Shown here in pieces: positions 52,738 to 61,931 of a stretch of 64,000 nt of DNA. This stretch comes from Paraburkholderia silvatlantica (lineage in GTDB: Bacteria > Pseudomonadota > Gammaproteobacteria > Burkholderiales > Burkholderiaceae). The stretch lies in the NCBI RefSeq assembly GCF_003096715.1, contig NZ_QEOL01000009.1:186001-250000 (forward strand), given 5' to 3'. How positions within the stretch are numbered: position 1 is the first letter of the stretch; each line of letters opens with the position of its first letter. The notes below the pieces were generated by a model. The model was not told the origin of the DNA. It did not search any database and saw only the letters and a program-made list of their open reading frames with translations. The translations under genes were made by a program, and so were the position numbers.

Positions 52738-53376
52738 TCAGTCGAATTCGACGTCGTTGTTATTGCGCAGTACGTCCAGTCGTCGAATTTGTTCCGGCAG
52801 AATCCGGCCCTGCGACAAGGCTGGAAGGTGATCGACATCGAAGAACTGAACGGCGTCGGTTTCGGCTCCGGATATTTCGCCCGCGCGCACGATTTCCCCC
52901 AGGAAAACCAGCTTCCAGATGTGAAACACGGAAGGCGGATGTCCGTGCTTGAGCATATCCCACACGGCCAGCAACCGGACGATGTTCACCGTGTATCCGC
53001 TCTCTTCACGAGCCTCTTTTGCCGCGTTTTCCGCGGGCGAAACGCCTATGTCGGCCCAGCCGCCGGGCAGGGACCACAAACCATCCACGGCCTCCCGCAC
53101 GAGAAGGATTTGACCGGACGGATTGAAGACGGCACATCTGACATCGAGTTTGGGATTCGCGTATCCCGTTTCGAAAGCAAAGAGCGCGGCGACATCGCCC
53201 GTTTGCATGGACGCCATTTCCGCGAGCTGCTGATGTGCGATGCTGGCGATTTCCGTGTACCTTTCCTTGTCGAACGGGCTCGTCGCGTAGTGCAATCCCG
53301 ATTGCGCAAGTGCCAGTAGCCGGCGCGCCTGTGCAAGGCGTGCTCTCAGCGATTGTTGTTCGGCAGGCGTGTGCAT
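52738..53376 (-). CDS. NUDIX hydrolase with N-terminal domain
   Basis: 212 residues. The N-terminal helical part (about 1-60) belongs to the Nudix_N_2 type. The NUDIX box GGWADIGVSPAENAAKEAREESGY fits the G-x5-E-x7-REUXEE-x-G pattern near 110, with the acidic metal ligands intact. Substrates are often nucleoside diphosphate-linked compounds, such as ADP-ribose or FAD; not deducible further. GGTGAGG is 8 bases before the ATG. It starts 10 bases after the truncated HAD gene ends, so both are probably one transcript. Confidence 0.85.
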   Translation of the reverse strand: MHTPAEQQSLRARLAQARRLLALAQSGLHYATSPFDKERYTEIASIAHQQLAEMASMQTGDVAALFAFETGYANPKLDVRCAVFNPSGQILLVREAVDGLWSLPGGWADIGVSPAENAAKEAREESGYTVNIVRLLAVWDMLKHGHPPSVFHIWKLVFLGEIVRAGEISGAETDAVQFFDVDHLPALSQGRILPEQIRRLDVLRNNNDVEFD

Positions 53377-53386
53377 CGATACTGCC

Positions 53387-53851
53387 TCACCTTTTCGCCG
53401 CGGCTTCCTGATGCGCCTTCGCAAAGTCCGCCATGCTGTTGAAGCGAAAGGCGACGTTCGGCTGCCATCCCGGATTCATGGTCGCGCCAAAGCCCGGCTG
53501 CGAATAACGGCGGTAAATCCAGCACGACGCCAGACCAAACTCACTGGCAGGCTTGTGGTCGTGGAAAAGACTTTCGGCAGTGTGAAGGATTTTTGCCTTC
53601 TTGATGCCACGCTCGCCCAGCTTCTCGAGCATGTATTCGAAGTTTCGCGGCGATGGCTTGTACGAGCCGATACCTTCCGCAGTGAAAATTGCGTCGAACG
53701 CTACTTGCAACCTTGCGTTGCTCTGGTCCCTCGACAGCGGCACCCTGGCCCGTTCGATCAGAGGCTTGAGGCCGGCGAAGATGCCGCTTTCCCGGTCGAT
53801 TAACGTGCCGTAGCAGTCAAAAGTCAGTGTGTCGAAGTCGGTCAATTCCAC
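53387..53851 (-). pseudogene. Haloacid-dehalogenase-type HAD protein lacking its cap domain
   Basis: Open frame of 154 residues where the family normally has about 225-240. The start MELTDFDTLTFDCYGTLIDRE carries nucleophile Asp12 and matches type-II haloacid dehalogenases. After about residue 43 (VPLSRDQSNARLQVAFDAIF) the sequence jumps to what is normally the second half (AEGIGSYKPSPRNFEYMLEKLG). The missing portion holds the cap domain and most of the motif-II (Ser/Thr) region, an apparent in-frame deletion of about 80 residues. No frameshift or stop is present, so it may still fold but should not dehalogenate. Likely decaying. Confidence 0.6.
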
Positions 53852-54062
53852 GACTACTCCTTTAGGAAGTGCGCGGCGGCAATCACATTATCCGCGCCCC
53901 GCTCCGACGGCGCGACTCAAACAATGGCAATCGATTGTATTCATAACAGGAAGCCAACATTTGGACTGTCAATCAGGCGATTGCCCTGTCGCGCGGAGCG
54001 CTTCGCTGCGTGCGGCGGCGGCATGCGAACGGGACGCGCGCGGCACTTGAATCGCGCGAACT

Positions 54063-55292
54063 TCAGACAGGTGCCGACGTCACCTCCGGCGTTCGCGTGG
54101 CATGCGTGGCCCGCTTCAACCGCGCCACGCCTTCGCGAATTTCATCCACGTTCGGCGCAGCAAACGAAAGGCGCAGCGACGCCGTGTCCGGCTCGTCAGC
54201 GAAAAACGCCTTGCCCGGAACAAAAATCACCTTGTTCGCAATTGCGTTCGGCAGGAGCGCATCGATCGACACACCCGGAATGCGCGCCCACACGAACATG
54301 CCGCCCTGGGGCTGATGAAACGCGATTTCGTCGCCGAATTGCGCGCGCAAACCATCGCAAAGCGCTGCGCATTTGCGCCGATACGCTTGCGTGATGTGCG
54401 GAAGATGCCGTTCGAGCGAACCTGCCTCCAGATAGTGCGCGGCGATCGCCTGGGTCCATGGCGTACTGCATAGGTCGACGGTCTGCTTGGCGATCACGCA
54501 GCGCCGCGTGATTTCGGCAGGCGCGACGGTCCAGCCAACGCGCAAGCCAGGCGCGACCACTTTCGAGAGACTGGAGAAATGCACGACCCAATCACGCGCA
54601 CCGTGCACCTCGCTTGCCAGCGCCAGCATCGACGGCACCGCGTTGCCCGCGAAACGCAGATCGCCGTACGGATCGTCCTCGACGATCACGAAACGGTACT
54701 GGACGGCGAGACGCAAGAGCGCAAGGCGCCGCTCGCGCGTGAGCGTGGCCCCGGTGGGATTCGCGAAGGTCGGCACCGTGTACAGCAGCTTCGGTCGTGC
54801 AATCGCGCCCGAAGCGAGGCGCGCGGCGAGTTCGTCCACGTCGAGACCGTCGCCGTCTACCGGCACCGTCACCACACGCGCCTGCTGGAGCCGGAGCGCC
54901 TGCAGCGTGGCCGGATAGGCGGGCTGCTCCGTCAAGGCCGTGTCGCCCGGACCAAGCAGCACGCGCAACAAGAGATCGAGACCTTGCTGCGACCCTGTGG
55001 TGACGAGCAGCTCCTGCGGTGCGCAGGTCGCACCGCGGCGCGCCATCAACGCGAGCAACTGCGTTTTCAATTCGGGCAAGCCGTCGGTCGGCCCGTACTG
55101 AAGGCAGCGCGTGGGCGCCTGCCATGCCTCGCCCGCTGCCGCCTGCAGTCCGTCGGCATCGAACAGATCGCTGGCAGGATAGCCGCCCGCGAAGGAAATC
55201 ATGCCTGGTTCTCCCAGGTACCTGAAAAGCTCGCGAATGGGCGAACCGGCGGGATGCTGGAAGGGCGCAGTGAAATCGTACATGGCGGACAT
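54063..55292 (-). CDS. PLP-dependent aminotransferase, 2-aminoadipate type
   Basis: 409-residue class I/II fold aminotransferase. Segments: ISFAGGYPASDLFD, LLVTTGSQQGLDLLLRVLLGPGD, VPTFANPTGATLT, the VIVEDDPYGDLRF Asp/Tyr pair, and the PLP Lys in SSLSKVVAPGLRVGW near 245. It resembles LysN/MocR-type aminotransferases that act on 2-aminoadipate. Third gene of a minus-strand run with the pipecolate-oxidase-like and aminoadipate-semialdehyde dehydrogenase genes, where it would supply 2-oxoadipate. No strong ribosome-binding site is seen; the second Met, three codons on, is another possible start. Confidence 0.85.
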   Translation of the reverse strand: MSAMYDFTAPFQHPAGSPIRELFRYLGEPGMISFAGGYPASDLFDADGLQAAAGEAWQAPTRCLQYGPTDGLPELKTQLLALMARRGATCAPQELLVTTGSQQGLDLLLRVLLGPGDTALTEQPAYPATLQALRLQQARVVTVPVDGDGLDVDELAARLASGAIARPKLLYTVPTFANPTGATLTRERRLALLRLAVQYRFVIVEDDPYGDLRFAGNAVPSMLALASEVHGARDWVVHFSSLSKVVAPGLRVGWTVAPAEITRRCVIAKQTVDLCSTPWTQAIAAHYLEAGSLERHLPHITQAYRRKCAALCDGLRAQFGDEIAFHQPQGGMFVWARIPGVSIDALLPNAIANKVIFVPGKAFFADEPDTASLRLSFAAPNVDEIREGVARLKRATHATRTPEVTSAPV

Positions 55293-55382
55293 GGAGTCGA
55301 TGGCGGTTAAGCGCGGCGGCGGACAAGCTTCGATTGTGGTCAGATCACGGACTCACTTTTTGCGTAGCCCGACTACTCGCCG

Positions 55383-56555
55383 TCACACGACATTCTTTTC
55401 GACGATCGGCCGGTTTTCCAGTACCCGCGACCAGTCGAGCGAAGACAGATCGAGCGTCGTGTAGCGGCCGTTGAGGATCAGTTCGCTCACGCCGCGCCCG
55501 GTTGCCGGCCCCTGCTGCAGACCGTGCCCGCTGAAACCATTGGCAAACACGCAATTGTCGATGGCCGGGTGATAGCCAATGATGGCGTTCTGGTCGAGCA
55601 CGTTGTACTCGTAATAGCCGGACCAGCAGTTCTCCACGCGCAGCGCCTCGAAGCCCGGCACGCGGTGCGCGAGCGTGGGCCAGATCACGTCGTCGAAGAT
55701 GGCGTGATCGACTTCGTCGAGCGGCAGATCGTTCGGGTCGTTCTCCGCGCCCGGCGACGTTCCGGTGATGTATGTGTTGCCCTCGGGGCGGAAGTACACG
55801 CCGGACGGATCGATCAGCAACGGGCACGCGGCGAGCCGCGCCGGCGACGACACGTTGAAAATGCTGCGGCGGCGCGCATAAACCGGAATGTCGATGTCCA
55901 TCATTTCCGCGAGCTTGCGCGCCCACGCGCCGGCTGCGTTCACGAGCGTGTCGCACGCGTGGCGTTCGCCGTCGCTCGCGATCACGTGCGTGACCTTGCG
56001 GCCACTACGCACGACGCCGGTCACATCGGCCGGCACATAGCGCGCGCCGAGCGACTGCGCCTTCTTGCGCAACGCCTGGACGAGGCCGTAGCCGTCGAAC
56101 CAGCCCTCGCCGCTGCGGCCATACGCGCCGCTTGCGAGATCCTCGACGTTGAGCCAGGGAAACTTCGCGTGCAACGCATCGCGCGACATGAGTTCGATGT
56201 CCGCGCCAAGACGCGTTTGCAGCACGTGATTCTCGCGCAGCGTCGCAGCGCCCGCCTCGGTGGCGAGGAAAAGATAGCCGCCCTCGTGCAGATCGATCGA
56301 CGGACGGCTGCCGTTCACTTCGAGCCGCTCGCCAATGCCGCGCAGAAACTCGATGCCGAACAGCGACATCTGGATCGACAACGGCGTGGAAAACTGCTGC
56401 CTGATCGATGCGGCAGAAAGCGCCGACGACGAGCGCGCATAGCTCGGGTCGCGCTCGAACACGGTAACGGCAACCGTTGGGTCGGATGCGCGCAGAAAAT
56501 AGGCAATAGAACTACCGATTACCCCGCCGCCCACGATAACGACTTGAGAACTCAC
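55383..56555 (-). CDS. FAD-dependent amine/amino acid oxidase (pipecolate-oxidase-like)
   Basis: 390-residue DAO-type flavoprotein. FAD dinucleotide fold VVIVGGGVIGSSIAYFLR at residues 4-21; FAD-covering LVNAAGAW near 200; substrate/FAD contacts in the FSGHGLQQGPATGRGVSELI stretch near 340. The GTG (V-S-S-Q) is chosen because GGAG is 6 bases before it and the fold begins at once; an ATG 21 codons upstream has no signal. It lies between the aminotransferase and amaB genes, so oxidation of L-pipecolate to delta1-piperideine-6-carboxylate is the best guess (AmaA role). Sarcosine or other amine oxidation remains possible. Confidence 0.82.
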   Translation of the reverse strand: MSSQVVIVGGGVIGSSIAYFLRASDPTVAVTVFERDPSYARSSSALSAASIRQQFSTPLSIQMSLFGIEFLRGIGERLEVNGSRPSIDLHEGGYLFLATEAGAATLRENHVLQTRLGADIELMSRDALHAKFPWLNVEDLASGAYGRSGEGWFDGYGLVQALRKKAQSLGARYVPADVTGVVRSGRKVTHVIASDGERHACDTLVNAAGAWARKLAEMMDIDIPVYARRRSIFNVSSPARLAACPLLIDPSGVYFRPEGNTYITGTSPGAENDPNDLPLDEVDHAIFDDVIWPTLAHRVPGFEALRVENCWSGYYEYNVLDQNAIIGYHPAIDNCVFANGFSGHGLQQGPATGRGVSELILNGRYTTLDLSSLDWSRVLENRPIVEKNVV

Positions 56556-56671
56556 GACTTGCTCCAGATTGCGGATCACTGCGGCGCGCATGGATTGGGT
56601 TTGCGCGAATCGATCCATCGACCGGGTGCACGATACGCCCGGTCATGGCTGCTCAACTACGCCAAACGCGC

Positions 56672-58171
56672 TTATCCGACGTTGAAATCGATGCCCTGTG
56701 CGAGCGGCAGCGCCGACGAATAGTTGACCGTGTTGGTCGCGCGGCGCATATACGCCTTCCAGGCGTCGGAGCCCGACTCGCGCCCGCCGCCCGTTTCCTT
56801 TTCGCCGCCGAACGCGCCGCCGATCTCCGCGCCGCTCGGCCCGATGTTCACGTTCGCAATGCCGCAATCGCTGCCCGAGGCCGACGTGAAGCGCTCGCTC
56901 TCGCGCAGGTCTGTCGTGAATACGCACGACGAGAGGCCATGGTGGGCGGCGTTGTTCGCCTCGATGGCGTCGCCGAAGTCGCTGTACTTGAGGACGTAAA
57001 GAATCGGCGCGAAGGTTTCCTTCAGGACAACTTCGGTTTGCGACGGCATCTCGACGATCGCCGGGCGCACGTAGAAGCCCTTTTCGTTGCCCGCCACCGT
57101 GTGACGCTCGCCGCCGAACACCTTGCCGCCTTCGCGTTTCGCCTGCTCGAGCGCCGACTGCATACGGGCGAACGACTGCTCGTCGATGAGCGGCCCCATC
57201 AGCGTGCCCTGTTCCAGCGGATTGCCGATCACGACCTTGCCGTAAAGCGTCTTCAGGCGCTCGACTGCCTTGTCGTACACGCTCTCGTGCACGAAGAGGC
57301 GGCGCAGCGACGTGCAGCGCTGGCCGGCCGTGCCGACTGCCGAGAACAGAATACCGCGCAGCGCGAGTTCGAGGTCGGCGGTGGCGGAGACGATGCCCGC
57401 GTTGTTGCCGCCCAGTTCGAGCAGCGAGCGGCCGAAGCGGCGCGCGACTTCGACGCCGACGGTACGGCCCATTTCGGTGCTGCCCGTTGCGCTCACGATA
57501 TTCGAGCGCGGATCCGCCACGAGTTTTGCCCCCACTTCGCGGCCGCCAACCACGAGGCTCGTGAGGCCTTCGGGCACATCGCCAAATTCCTTCAACACGT
57601 CCTGCATGATCTTGTCGACGGCTACCGCGGTGAGCGGCGTCTTTTCCGAAGGCTTCCAGACCACGGCGTTGCCGCACACGAGCGCGAGCGCGGCGTTCCA
57701 CGACCACACGGCGACCGGGAAATTGAACGCGGAAATCACGGTGCACACGCCCATCGGATGCCATGTTTCCGCCATGCGGTGCCCGGGACGCTCCGAAGCA
57801 ATCGTCAGACCGTAAAGCTGGCGCGAGAGGCCGACCGCGAAGTCGCAGATGTCGATCATTTCCTGCACTTCGCCCAGACCTTCCTGGAAAATCTTGCCGG
57901 TTTCCAGCGAGACGAGGCTGCCGAGCGCGCGCTTCTGCTCGCGCAGCCTGTTGCCGAGCAGGCGCACGAGTTCGCCGCGGCGCGGCGCGGGCACGTTGCG
58001 CCAGGTCTTGAACGCCTCCTGCGCCTTCGCGAGCACGGCGTCGACGTCGGCCGCCGACTGGCTCGCGACGCGGCCGATCAGTTCGCCGTTGATCGGCGAA
58101 TGCACGGCGATGTCGCCCGCTTCCGCGAGCTGGGAAATACCGAGGTCCGAGAGGATGGAGGAGGCTTTCAT
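56672..58171 (-). CDS. amaB: L-2-aminoadipate-semialdehyde dehydrogenase (ALDH7/AmaB type)
   Basis: 499-residue aldehyde dehydrogenase. Catalytic Cys in GTAGQRCTSLRRL near 290, general base Glu in LLELGGNNAG near 255, NAD site WKPSEKTPLT and GSTEMGR. The whole-chain pattern, including SVNIG-like ANVNIGPSGAEIGGAFGGEKETGGGRESGSDAWK, matches ALDH7A1 and Pseudomonas AmaB, which oxidise alpha-aminoadipic semialdehyde (from piperideine-6-carboxylate) to aminoadipate. First gene of the minus-strand run amaB, flavoprotein, aminotransferase. Two TTTCC-type operator sites lie within 52 bases upstream. Confidence 0.92.
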   Translation of the reverse strand: MKASSILSDLGISQLAEAGDIAVHSPINGELIGRVASQSAADVDAVLAKAQEAFKTWRNVPAPRRGELVRLLGNRLREQKRALGSLVSLETGKIFQEGLGEVQEMIDICDFAVGLSRQLYGLTIASERPGHRMAETWHPMGVCTVISAFNFPVAVWSWNAALALVCGNAVVWKPSEKTPLTAVAVDKIMQDVLKEFGDVPEGLTSLVVGGREVGAKLVADPRSNIVSATGSTEMGRTVGVEVARRFGRSLLELGGNNAGIVSATADLELALRGILFSAVGTAGQRCTSLRRLFVHESVYDKAVERLKTLYGKVVIGNPLEQGTLMGPLIDEQSFARMQSALEQAKREGGKVFGGERHTVAGNEKGFYVRPAIVEMPSQTEVVLKETFAPILYVLKYSDFGDAIEANNAAHHGLSSCVFTTDLRESERFTSASGSDCGIANVNIGPSGAEIGGAFGGEKETGGGRESGSDAWKAYMRRATNTVNYSSALPLAQGIDFNVG

Positions 58172-58189
58172 AGGTAGAATCCCTTAAAA

Positions 58190-58222
58190 TTTCCGATACG
58201 AAACATTGCTACTTTAGGAAAC
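58190..58222. promoter_or_regulatory. Operator-like sites upstream of amaB
   Basis: TTTCCGATACGAAA (58190-58203) is a near-palindrome followed at once by CATT. A second half-site reads GTTTCCTAAAGT on the minus strand (58222-58211). A -10-like TATAGT lies just beyond on the minus strand. Related sites stand before the XRE and dadA-like genes. Confidence 0.6.
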
Positions 58223-58369
58223 TATACACGCGCAATTTCCGCGCGACAACACGAAAATCCAAGGGAATTCCGCCATGCCCCAGGTCTCGCATCCGCTCGG
58301 CTTCCCGCCATGAAAATGGCAGGCGGCCGCCCTGCCGGCGCGCTATCGATTTCCTGTTGGAAACAATGC

Positions 58370-58398
58370 GTTGGGCGCCGACAGAAGCGGCGCCCAAC
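58370..58398 (-). terminator. Hairpin downstream of the ABC substrate-binding gene
   Basis: Perfect 10-bp stem GTTGGGCGCC / GGCGCCCAAC with a 9-base loop, about 22 bases after the stop codon. The following T-tract is poor on the minus strand, so termination efficiency is uncertain. Confidence 0.6.
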
Positions 58399-58420
58399 AA
58401 CGAAGCAACGGCGTTGCGGG

Positions 58421-59572
58421 TCAGTCCGCGGTTCGCGTCGTGACCGGCACCCACGCCACGTTCTTCACCTGATACAGCGTGGAACTCGGGCTCTTGAGGT
58501 CGCCTTGGGCATTGAACGCGATCTTGCCCGTAATGCCGTCGTAGTTCGTGGCCTTCAGCGCGGCGTTGAACTGCGCCGGATTCGCCGAGCCCGCCTTCTC
58601 CATTGCCGAAATGGCGACCCACGCTGCATCGTAGGCGAACGGCGCGTAGGCAAGCATGTCGATACCGTATTTCTGCTTGAATTTCGCCTCGAAGCCCTTG
58701 CCCTTGGGCAGCGTGCCGAGCGGCTGTCCGTATTCCCATACCGAAGCGCCATCGGCGGAATCGCCGGCGAGCTTGATGAAGTTCGCGTCCATGACGCCGC
58801 CGCCGGCGAGGAATTGCGCCTTCAGGCCAAGCTGGCGCATGCGCCTGACGATCATGGCGGCCTGCGCGTCGAGGCCGCCGAAGAACACGAGATCCGGATT
58901 CGTGCGCTTGATGCTCGTGAGCTGGGCGCTGAAATCGACGGCCTTGTCGTTCGTGAACTCGCGCGCGACGATCGTGCCGCCACTCGCCTTGACGGCCTTC
59001 TCGAACTCGTCGGCTTCGCCCTGGCCGAAGGCCGTGCGGTCATCGATGATGGCAATGCGCCGCGCCTTCGTCACCGTCGCCGCATAGTTGCCCGCGTTGC
59101 CGGCGTTTTGCGAGTCGGTGGCGATCACGCGGTAGATGGTCGGCGAGCCGCTTTGCGTGATGGCCGGATTCGTAGCGGCCGGCGTGATCATCGGAATGCC
59201 CGCCTTCGCGTAGATCTTCGAAGCCGGCAGCGTCGTGCCCGAATTGAAGTGGCCGATCACGACCGCCACGTTGTCGTCCACGAGTTGCTGCGCGACCTGC
59301 ACGCCAATGCGCGGATCGCTCTGGTCATCCTGCGAATCGATCACGAACTTGACGGGCTTGCCGCCGATGGTGGGATGCGCGGCGTTGGCTTCGTCCACGG
59401 CCATCCGCACCCCGCTCTCGATGTCCTTGCCATACGCCGCGCCGCCGCCCGTGAGCGGGCTGGCCACGCCGATCTTCACGACCATTTCCTGCGCGCTCAC
59501 CGCGCCGGCAATCAACATCAACGACGCTGCGATCGCGCAGCCACGACGAGAAGCGAGGAAACGAGGAGGCAT
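58421..59572 (-). CDS. Branched-chain amino acid-type ABC substrate-binding protein
   Basis: 383-residue periplasmic binding protein of the LivJ/BraC type. Signal peptide about 1-27 (cleavage after VSA-Q), then type-I fold beginning VKIGVASPLTGGGAAYGKD; ligand-pocket segments VIGHFNSGTTLPAS, TPAATNP and FFGGLDAQAAMIVRRMRQ. AAGGA is 8 bases before the ATG. No permease or ATPase genes are adjacent, so it must work with components elsewhere. Its placement between amaB and the XRE regulator suggests it binds lysine or pipecolate, but the family normally binds branched-chain amino acids. Confidence 0.88.
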   Translation of the reverse strand: MPPRFLASRRGCAIAASLMLIAGAVSAQEMVVKIGVASPLTGGGAAYGKDIESGVRMAVDEANAAHPTIGGKPVKFVIDSQDDQSDPRIGVQVAQQLVDDNVAVVIGHFNSGTTLPASKIYAKAGIPMITPAATNPAITQSGSPTIYRVIATDSQNAGNAGNYAATVTKARRIAIIDDRTAFGQGEADEFEKAVKASGGTIVAREFTNDKAVDFSAQLTSIKRTNPDLVFFGGLDAQAAMIVRRMRQLGLKAQFLAGGGVMDANFIKLAGDSADGASVWEYGQPLGTLPKGKGFEAKFKQKYGIDMLAYAPFAYDAAWVAISAMEKAGSANPAQFNAALKATNYDGITGKIAFNAQGDLKSPSSTLYQVKNVAWVPVTTRTAD

Positions 59573-59993
59573 GCGATATTCCTTCGGTATCTGGAGCCGG
59601 CACGTGATGCGTCCGAATGGTCACGCGGACCTTCGGCGCACAGGATTCGTCTTGCGCCGTCGCTGCAGGACGGCGGGACGTGAACGGATTGTCGGCAGCG
59701 GTTCCGGCGGCATCAAACGAAATCTAATCACCACGTAATGCGCTTCGCTCATCAAGCCCGCTCACGCGGGGGAATACGGCAACGCGTGACGCGGTCTCGC
59801 AGGCATTGGGAGATACCCGATGGCCCCGATATGCCCGCTTGTGCGTGGATGTCATCCGGTGAGCGGCTTGTGCGCCCGCCATGCCTTGCGCCGTCTGGGT
59901 CTGCGTCAGAAATCATCAACTTCCAGGCGGCCGACTTGCTTAGTCATACTTGTTAATCGCGGCATGGCGCAGCAAGCGTCGCGCGATACACAA

Positions 59994-60012
59994 ATGTTAT
60001 GATCGGAAACAT
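59994..60012. promoter_or_regulatory. Operator-like palindrome upstream of the XRE-cupin gene
   Basis: ATGTTATGATCGGAAACAT is an imperfect palindrome whose minus-strand reading TTTCCGAT-N3-AACATTTG matches the amaB site TTTCCGAT-N4-AACATTG. Suits autoregulation. Confidence 0.55.
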
Positions 60013-60031
60013 AGAGTACGATGCGCGCACC

Positions 60032-60086
60032 CAGCGAATCCTCAGCGAATCCTCAGCGAATCCTCAGCGAACCCTCAACGAAGCAT
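60032..60086 (+). repeat. 11-bp tandem repeats upstream of the XRE-cupin gene
   Basis: Three exact copies of CAGCGAATCCT followed by CAGCGAACCCT and CAACGAAGCAT, then further decay. The unit equals about one helical turn, so the same base pairs face the same side of DNA. Confidence 0.85.
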
Positions 60087-60109
60087 CAGCAAGCACCCCG
60101 AGTTCCCGA

Positions 60110-60733
60110 ATGGAAACCCCGTCCCTCAAGCCCGCCGGGAACGCCTCGGCGGAGCTGGGCAAGCGCCTCAAGGCGGCCCGGCTGAAGCACGACTACACGC
60201 TAGAGACCGCCAGCCGCGTGTGCGGCGTGTCGCGCTCCACGCTCTCGAAGGTAGAGAACGGCGTCATGTCGCCGACGTTCGACGTGCTGCAGAAGATCGT
60301 TCACGGCCTGAAGATCGACCTGGGCGAACTGTTCGGCCAGGCGCCCAGGCCGCGCGCGAGCGGACGCCGCGCGCTCACCCGCAAGGGCGGCGGGCAGCAG
60401 CATTCGGCAGGCTGCTATCAGATGGAATTGCTGGCAACGGAACTCGCCCACAAGGCGATGCACCCGTTTCGCATCCGCGTGACGGCGCACTCGCTGGACG
60501 AGTTCACGGAATGGGGCCGGCATGAAGGCGAAGAATTTCTCTTCGTATTGAGCGGCTCGGTTTGCCTCTATTCCGAGCTTTACGCGCCGACGCATCTCGA
60601 AGCCGGTGACAGCCTCTATTTCGACAGCCGCACGGGGCATGCGGCCGTCTCCACGAGCGCAGAAGACGCGGAGGTCCTCTGGCTCATCAACGAACCGCAC
60701 CCGGACACGCAGGACGGCGCGCCGGGCGTTTGA
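60110..60733 (+). CDS. XRE-family regulator with C-terminal cupin
   Basis: 207 residues. The N-terminal HTH_3 domain spans about 15-70 (ELGKRLKAARLKHDYTLETASRVCGVSRSTLSKVENG), and a cupin_2 sensor domain about 120-195 carries the GRHEGEEFLFVLSGSV metal/ligand motif and DSLYFDSRTGHA. Such PuuR-like regulators control amine or amino-acid catabolism. The start METPSLKPAGN lies 14 residues before the HTH; the ribosome site is weak and an ATG at 59999 is an alternative. Likely regulator of the lysine/pipecolate genes, based on shared palindromes. Confidence 0.85.
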   Translation: METPSLKPAGNASAELGKRLKAARLKHDYTLETASRVCGVSRSTLSKVENGVMSPTFDVLQKIVHGLKIDLGELFGQAPRPRASGRRALTRKGGGQQHSAGCYQMELLATELAHKAMHPFRIRVTAHSLDEFTEWGRHEGEEFLFVLSGSVCLYSELYAPTHLEAGDSLYFDSRTGHAAVSTSAEDAEVLWLINEPHPDTQDGAPGV

Positions 60734-60743
60734 TCCTTCATGC

Positions 60744-61769
60744 TTACGCAGCGTTCGCGGTCATTTTGAAGATGCCCGTGGCGTTGCCCGCATCGAAGCG
60801 CAAATCGGTTTGCCAGCGCCGCGAGACCTGATCGAACGTGCGCTTGCGCGTGATGAACTCGTAGAACGAGCCCGGCACCTCGCGCGACACGCGCCGGCCG
60901 TCGGCCGCGCGGAACTCGCGCGTCACGGTGTCGGCGCGATACGCCGTCTGGAACACGCGGCCCGAGCGCGAGGTCTCGACGCTGGGCTTCATCGGCCGCC
61001 CCTTGGCCTTCTCGTCGTCCGAAAGCCTGAATACGTCTTCCACCCGGTCGGTCGCGTGATTGAAGGCGTTGCCTTCCGTTGCGATCCACGCCATTTCCGC
61101 GGATTCCTGCAGCAATGTCTCGTAATCCGAAATAGATGGCACGTCGTGCTGGCGCGCGAATGCCCCGACGATCACGGGCAGCAGCTGCAGCGCGGCATCG
61201 AGCGGCAGCGAGCCGTCGCGTTCGAGCTCGGAGAGCTGCGCAATGGCCAGCGGCGTGAGCGGATCTTTCGACGCGCCCACCACGTTCGTCACGGCTTGCT
61301 GGAATGCCGCCGAAAAACGCTCGGGGTGCAGCTCGCTCACGAAGAATTGCGCGATCTCGTCGGGCGCGTCTTCGTGGGCGTAGGCGCGTCCCGTCATGCC
61401 GAGCTTGTCCAGCGGATAGCGGCCGTTCAGGCGAAAGCCGAGCGGACGCAGAATACGCGTGAACGCCGCTTCGCCGGGCGGCAGCGCGCCGTTGTGCGCC
61501 CAGCGCACCGTGCGCAGCGCGCCATGGTCGAAGTACACCGCGCCGCCCTGCGCCACCGTATCGTTCGTGTACGCACGGCCATTGGGCGAGCGCTCCAGCA
61601 GGTCTTCGAACAGCGCCATGTTCATTGCCTGGGCAAGTTCGGCGCGCGTGACGGTGCCGCTTTCCCAGTCTTCGAGCATCGAAGGAAAGTTCAGCGTCGC
61701 AAAGAGGGTCGCGGTTTTCTCGCGGCCAAGCAGCGCGGACAACAAGCGTTCTACGTTCGAATTGCGCAT
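60744..61769 (-). CDS. DUF1338 protein, predicted 2-oxoadipate dioxygenase/decarboxylase (HglS type)
   Basis: 341 residues resembling the DUF1338/HglS fold: a VOC-like metal site with likely ligand His in YFDHGALRTV near 80, further His in SELHPERF near 150 and FNHATDRV near 240, and Glu in the C-terminal domain. HglS of Pseudomonas turns 2-oxoadipate into D-2-hydroxyglutarate using iron and oxygen, the last step of the pipecolate route to the TCA cycle. P. putida HglS is longer (about 464), so this is a shorter branch. The start Met (MRNSNVERLL) is 4 codons after a GTG. It converges on the XRE gene (10 bases between stops). Confidence 0.72.
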   Translation of the reverse strand: MRNSNVERLLSALLGREKTATLFATLNFPSMLEDWESGTVTRAELAQAMNMALFEDLLERSPNGRAYTNDTVAQGGAVYFDHGALRTVRWAHNGALPPGEAAFTRILRPLGFRLNGRYPLDKLGMTGRAYAHEDAPDEIAQFFVSELHPERFSAAFQQAVTNVVGASKDPLTPLAIAQLSELERDGSLPLDAALQLLPVIVGAFARQHDVPSISDYETLLQESAEMAWIATEGNAFNHATDRVEDVFRLSDDEKAKGRPMKPSVETSRSGRVFQTAYRADTVTREFRAADGRRVSREVPGSFYEFITRKRTFDQVSRRWQTDLRFDAGNATGIFKMTANAA

Positions 61770-61931
61770 CACCAGTCTCACAGGAAAGGACCACCTGCCG
61801 CCTGGCAGTGGTCGTCAAACGGGCCTCTGGCCGTCGGTTTCGGCCAGCTATACGTGAAACGCATTATTCGAATGGTTGCGCACCGCGTAAAGCGAGATTA
61901 AATTGTCACTTGATGAGTTTCTGGAATCAAC

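Larger units (their letters stand above)
59573..60109. other. Regulatory region between the binding-protein and XRE-cupin genes
   Basis: About 540 bases. The left half is non-coding with no clear feature; the right end holds an operator-like palindrome (59994-60012) and five decaying 11-bp tandem repeats (60032-60086). An ATG at 59999 could extend the XRE frame through the repeats, but this is less likely. Confidence 0.55.
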
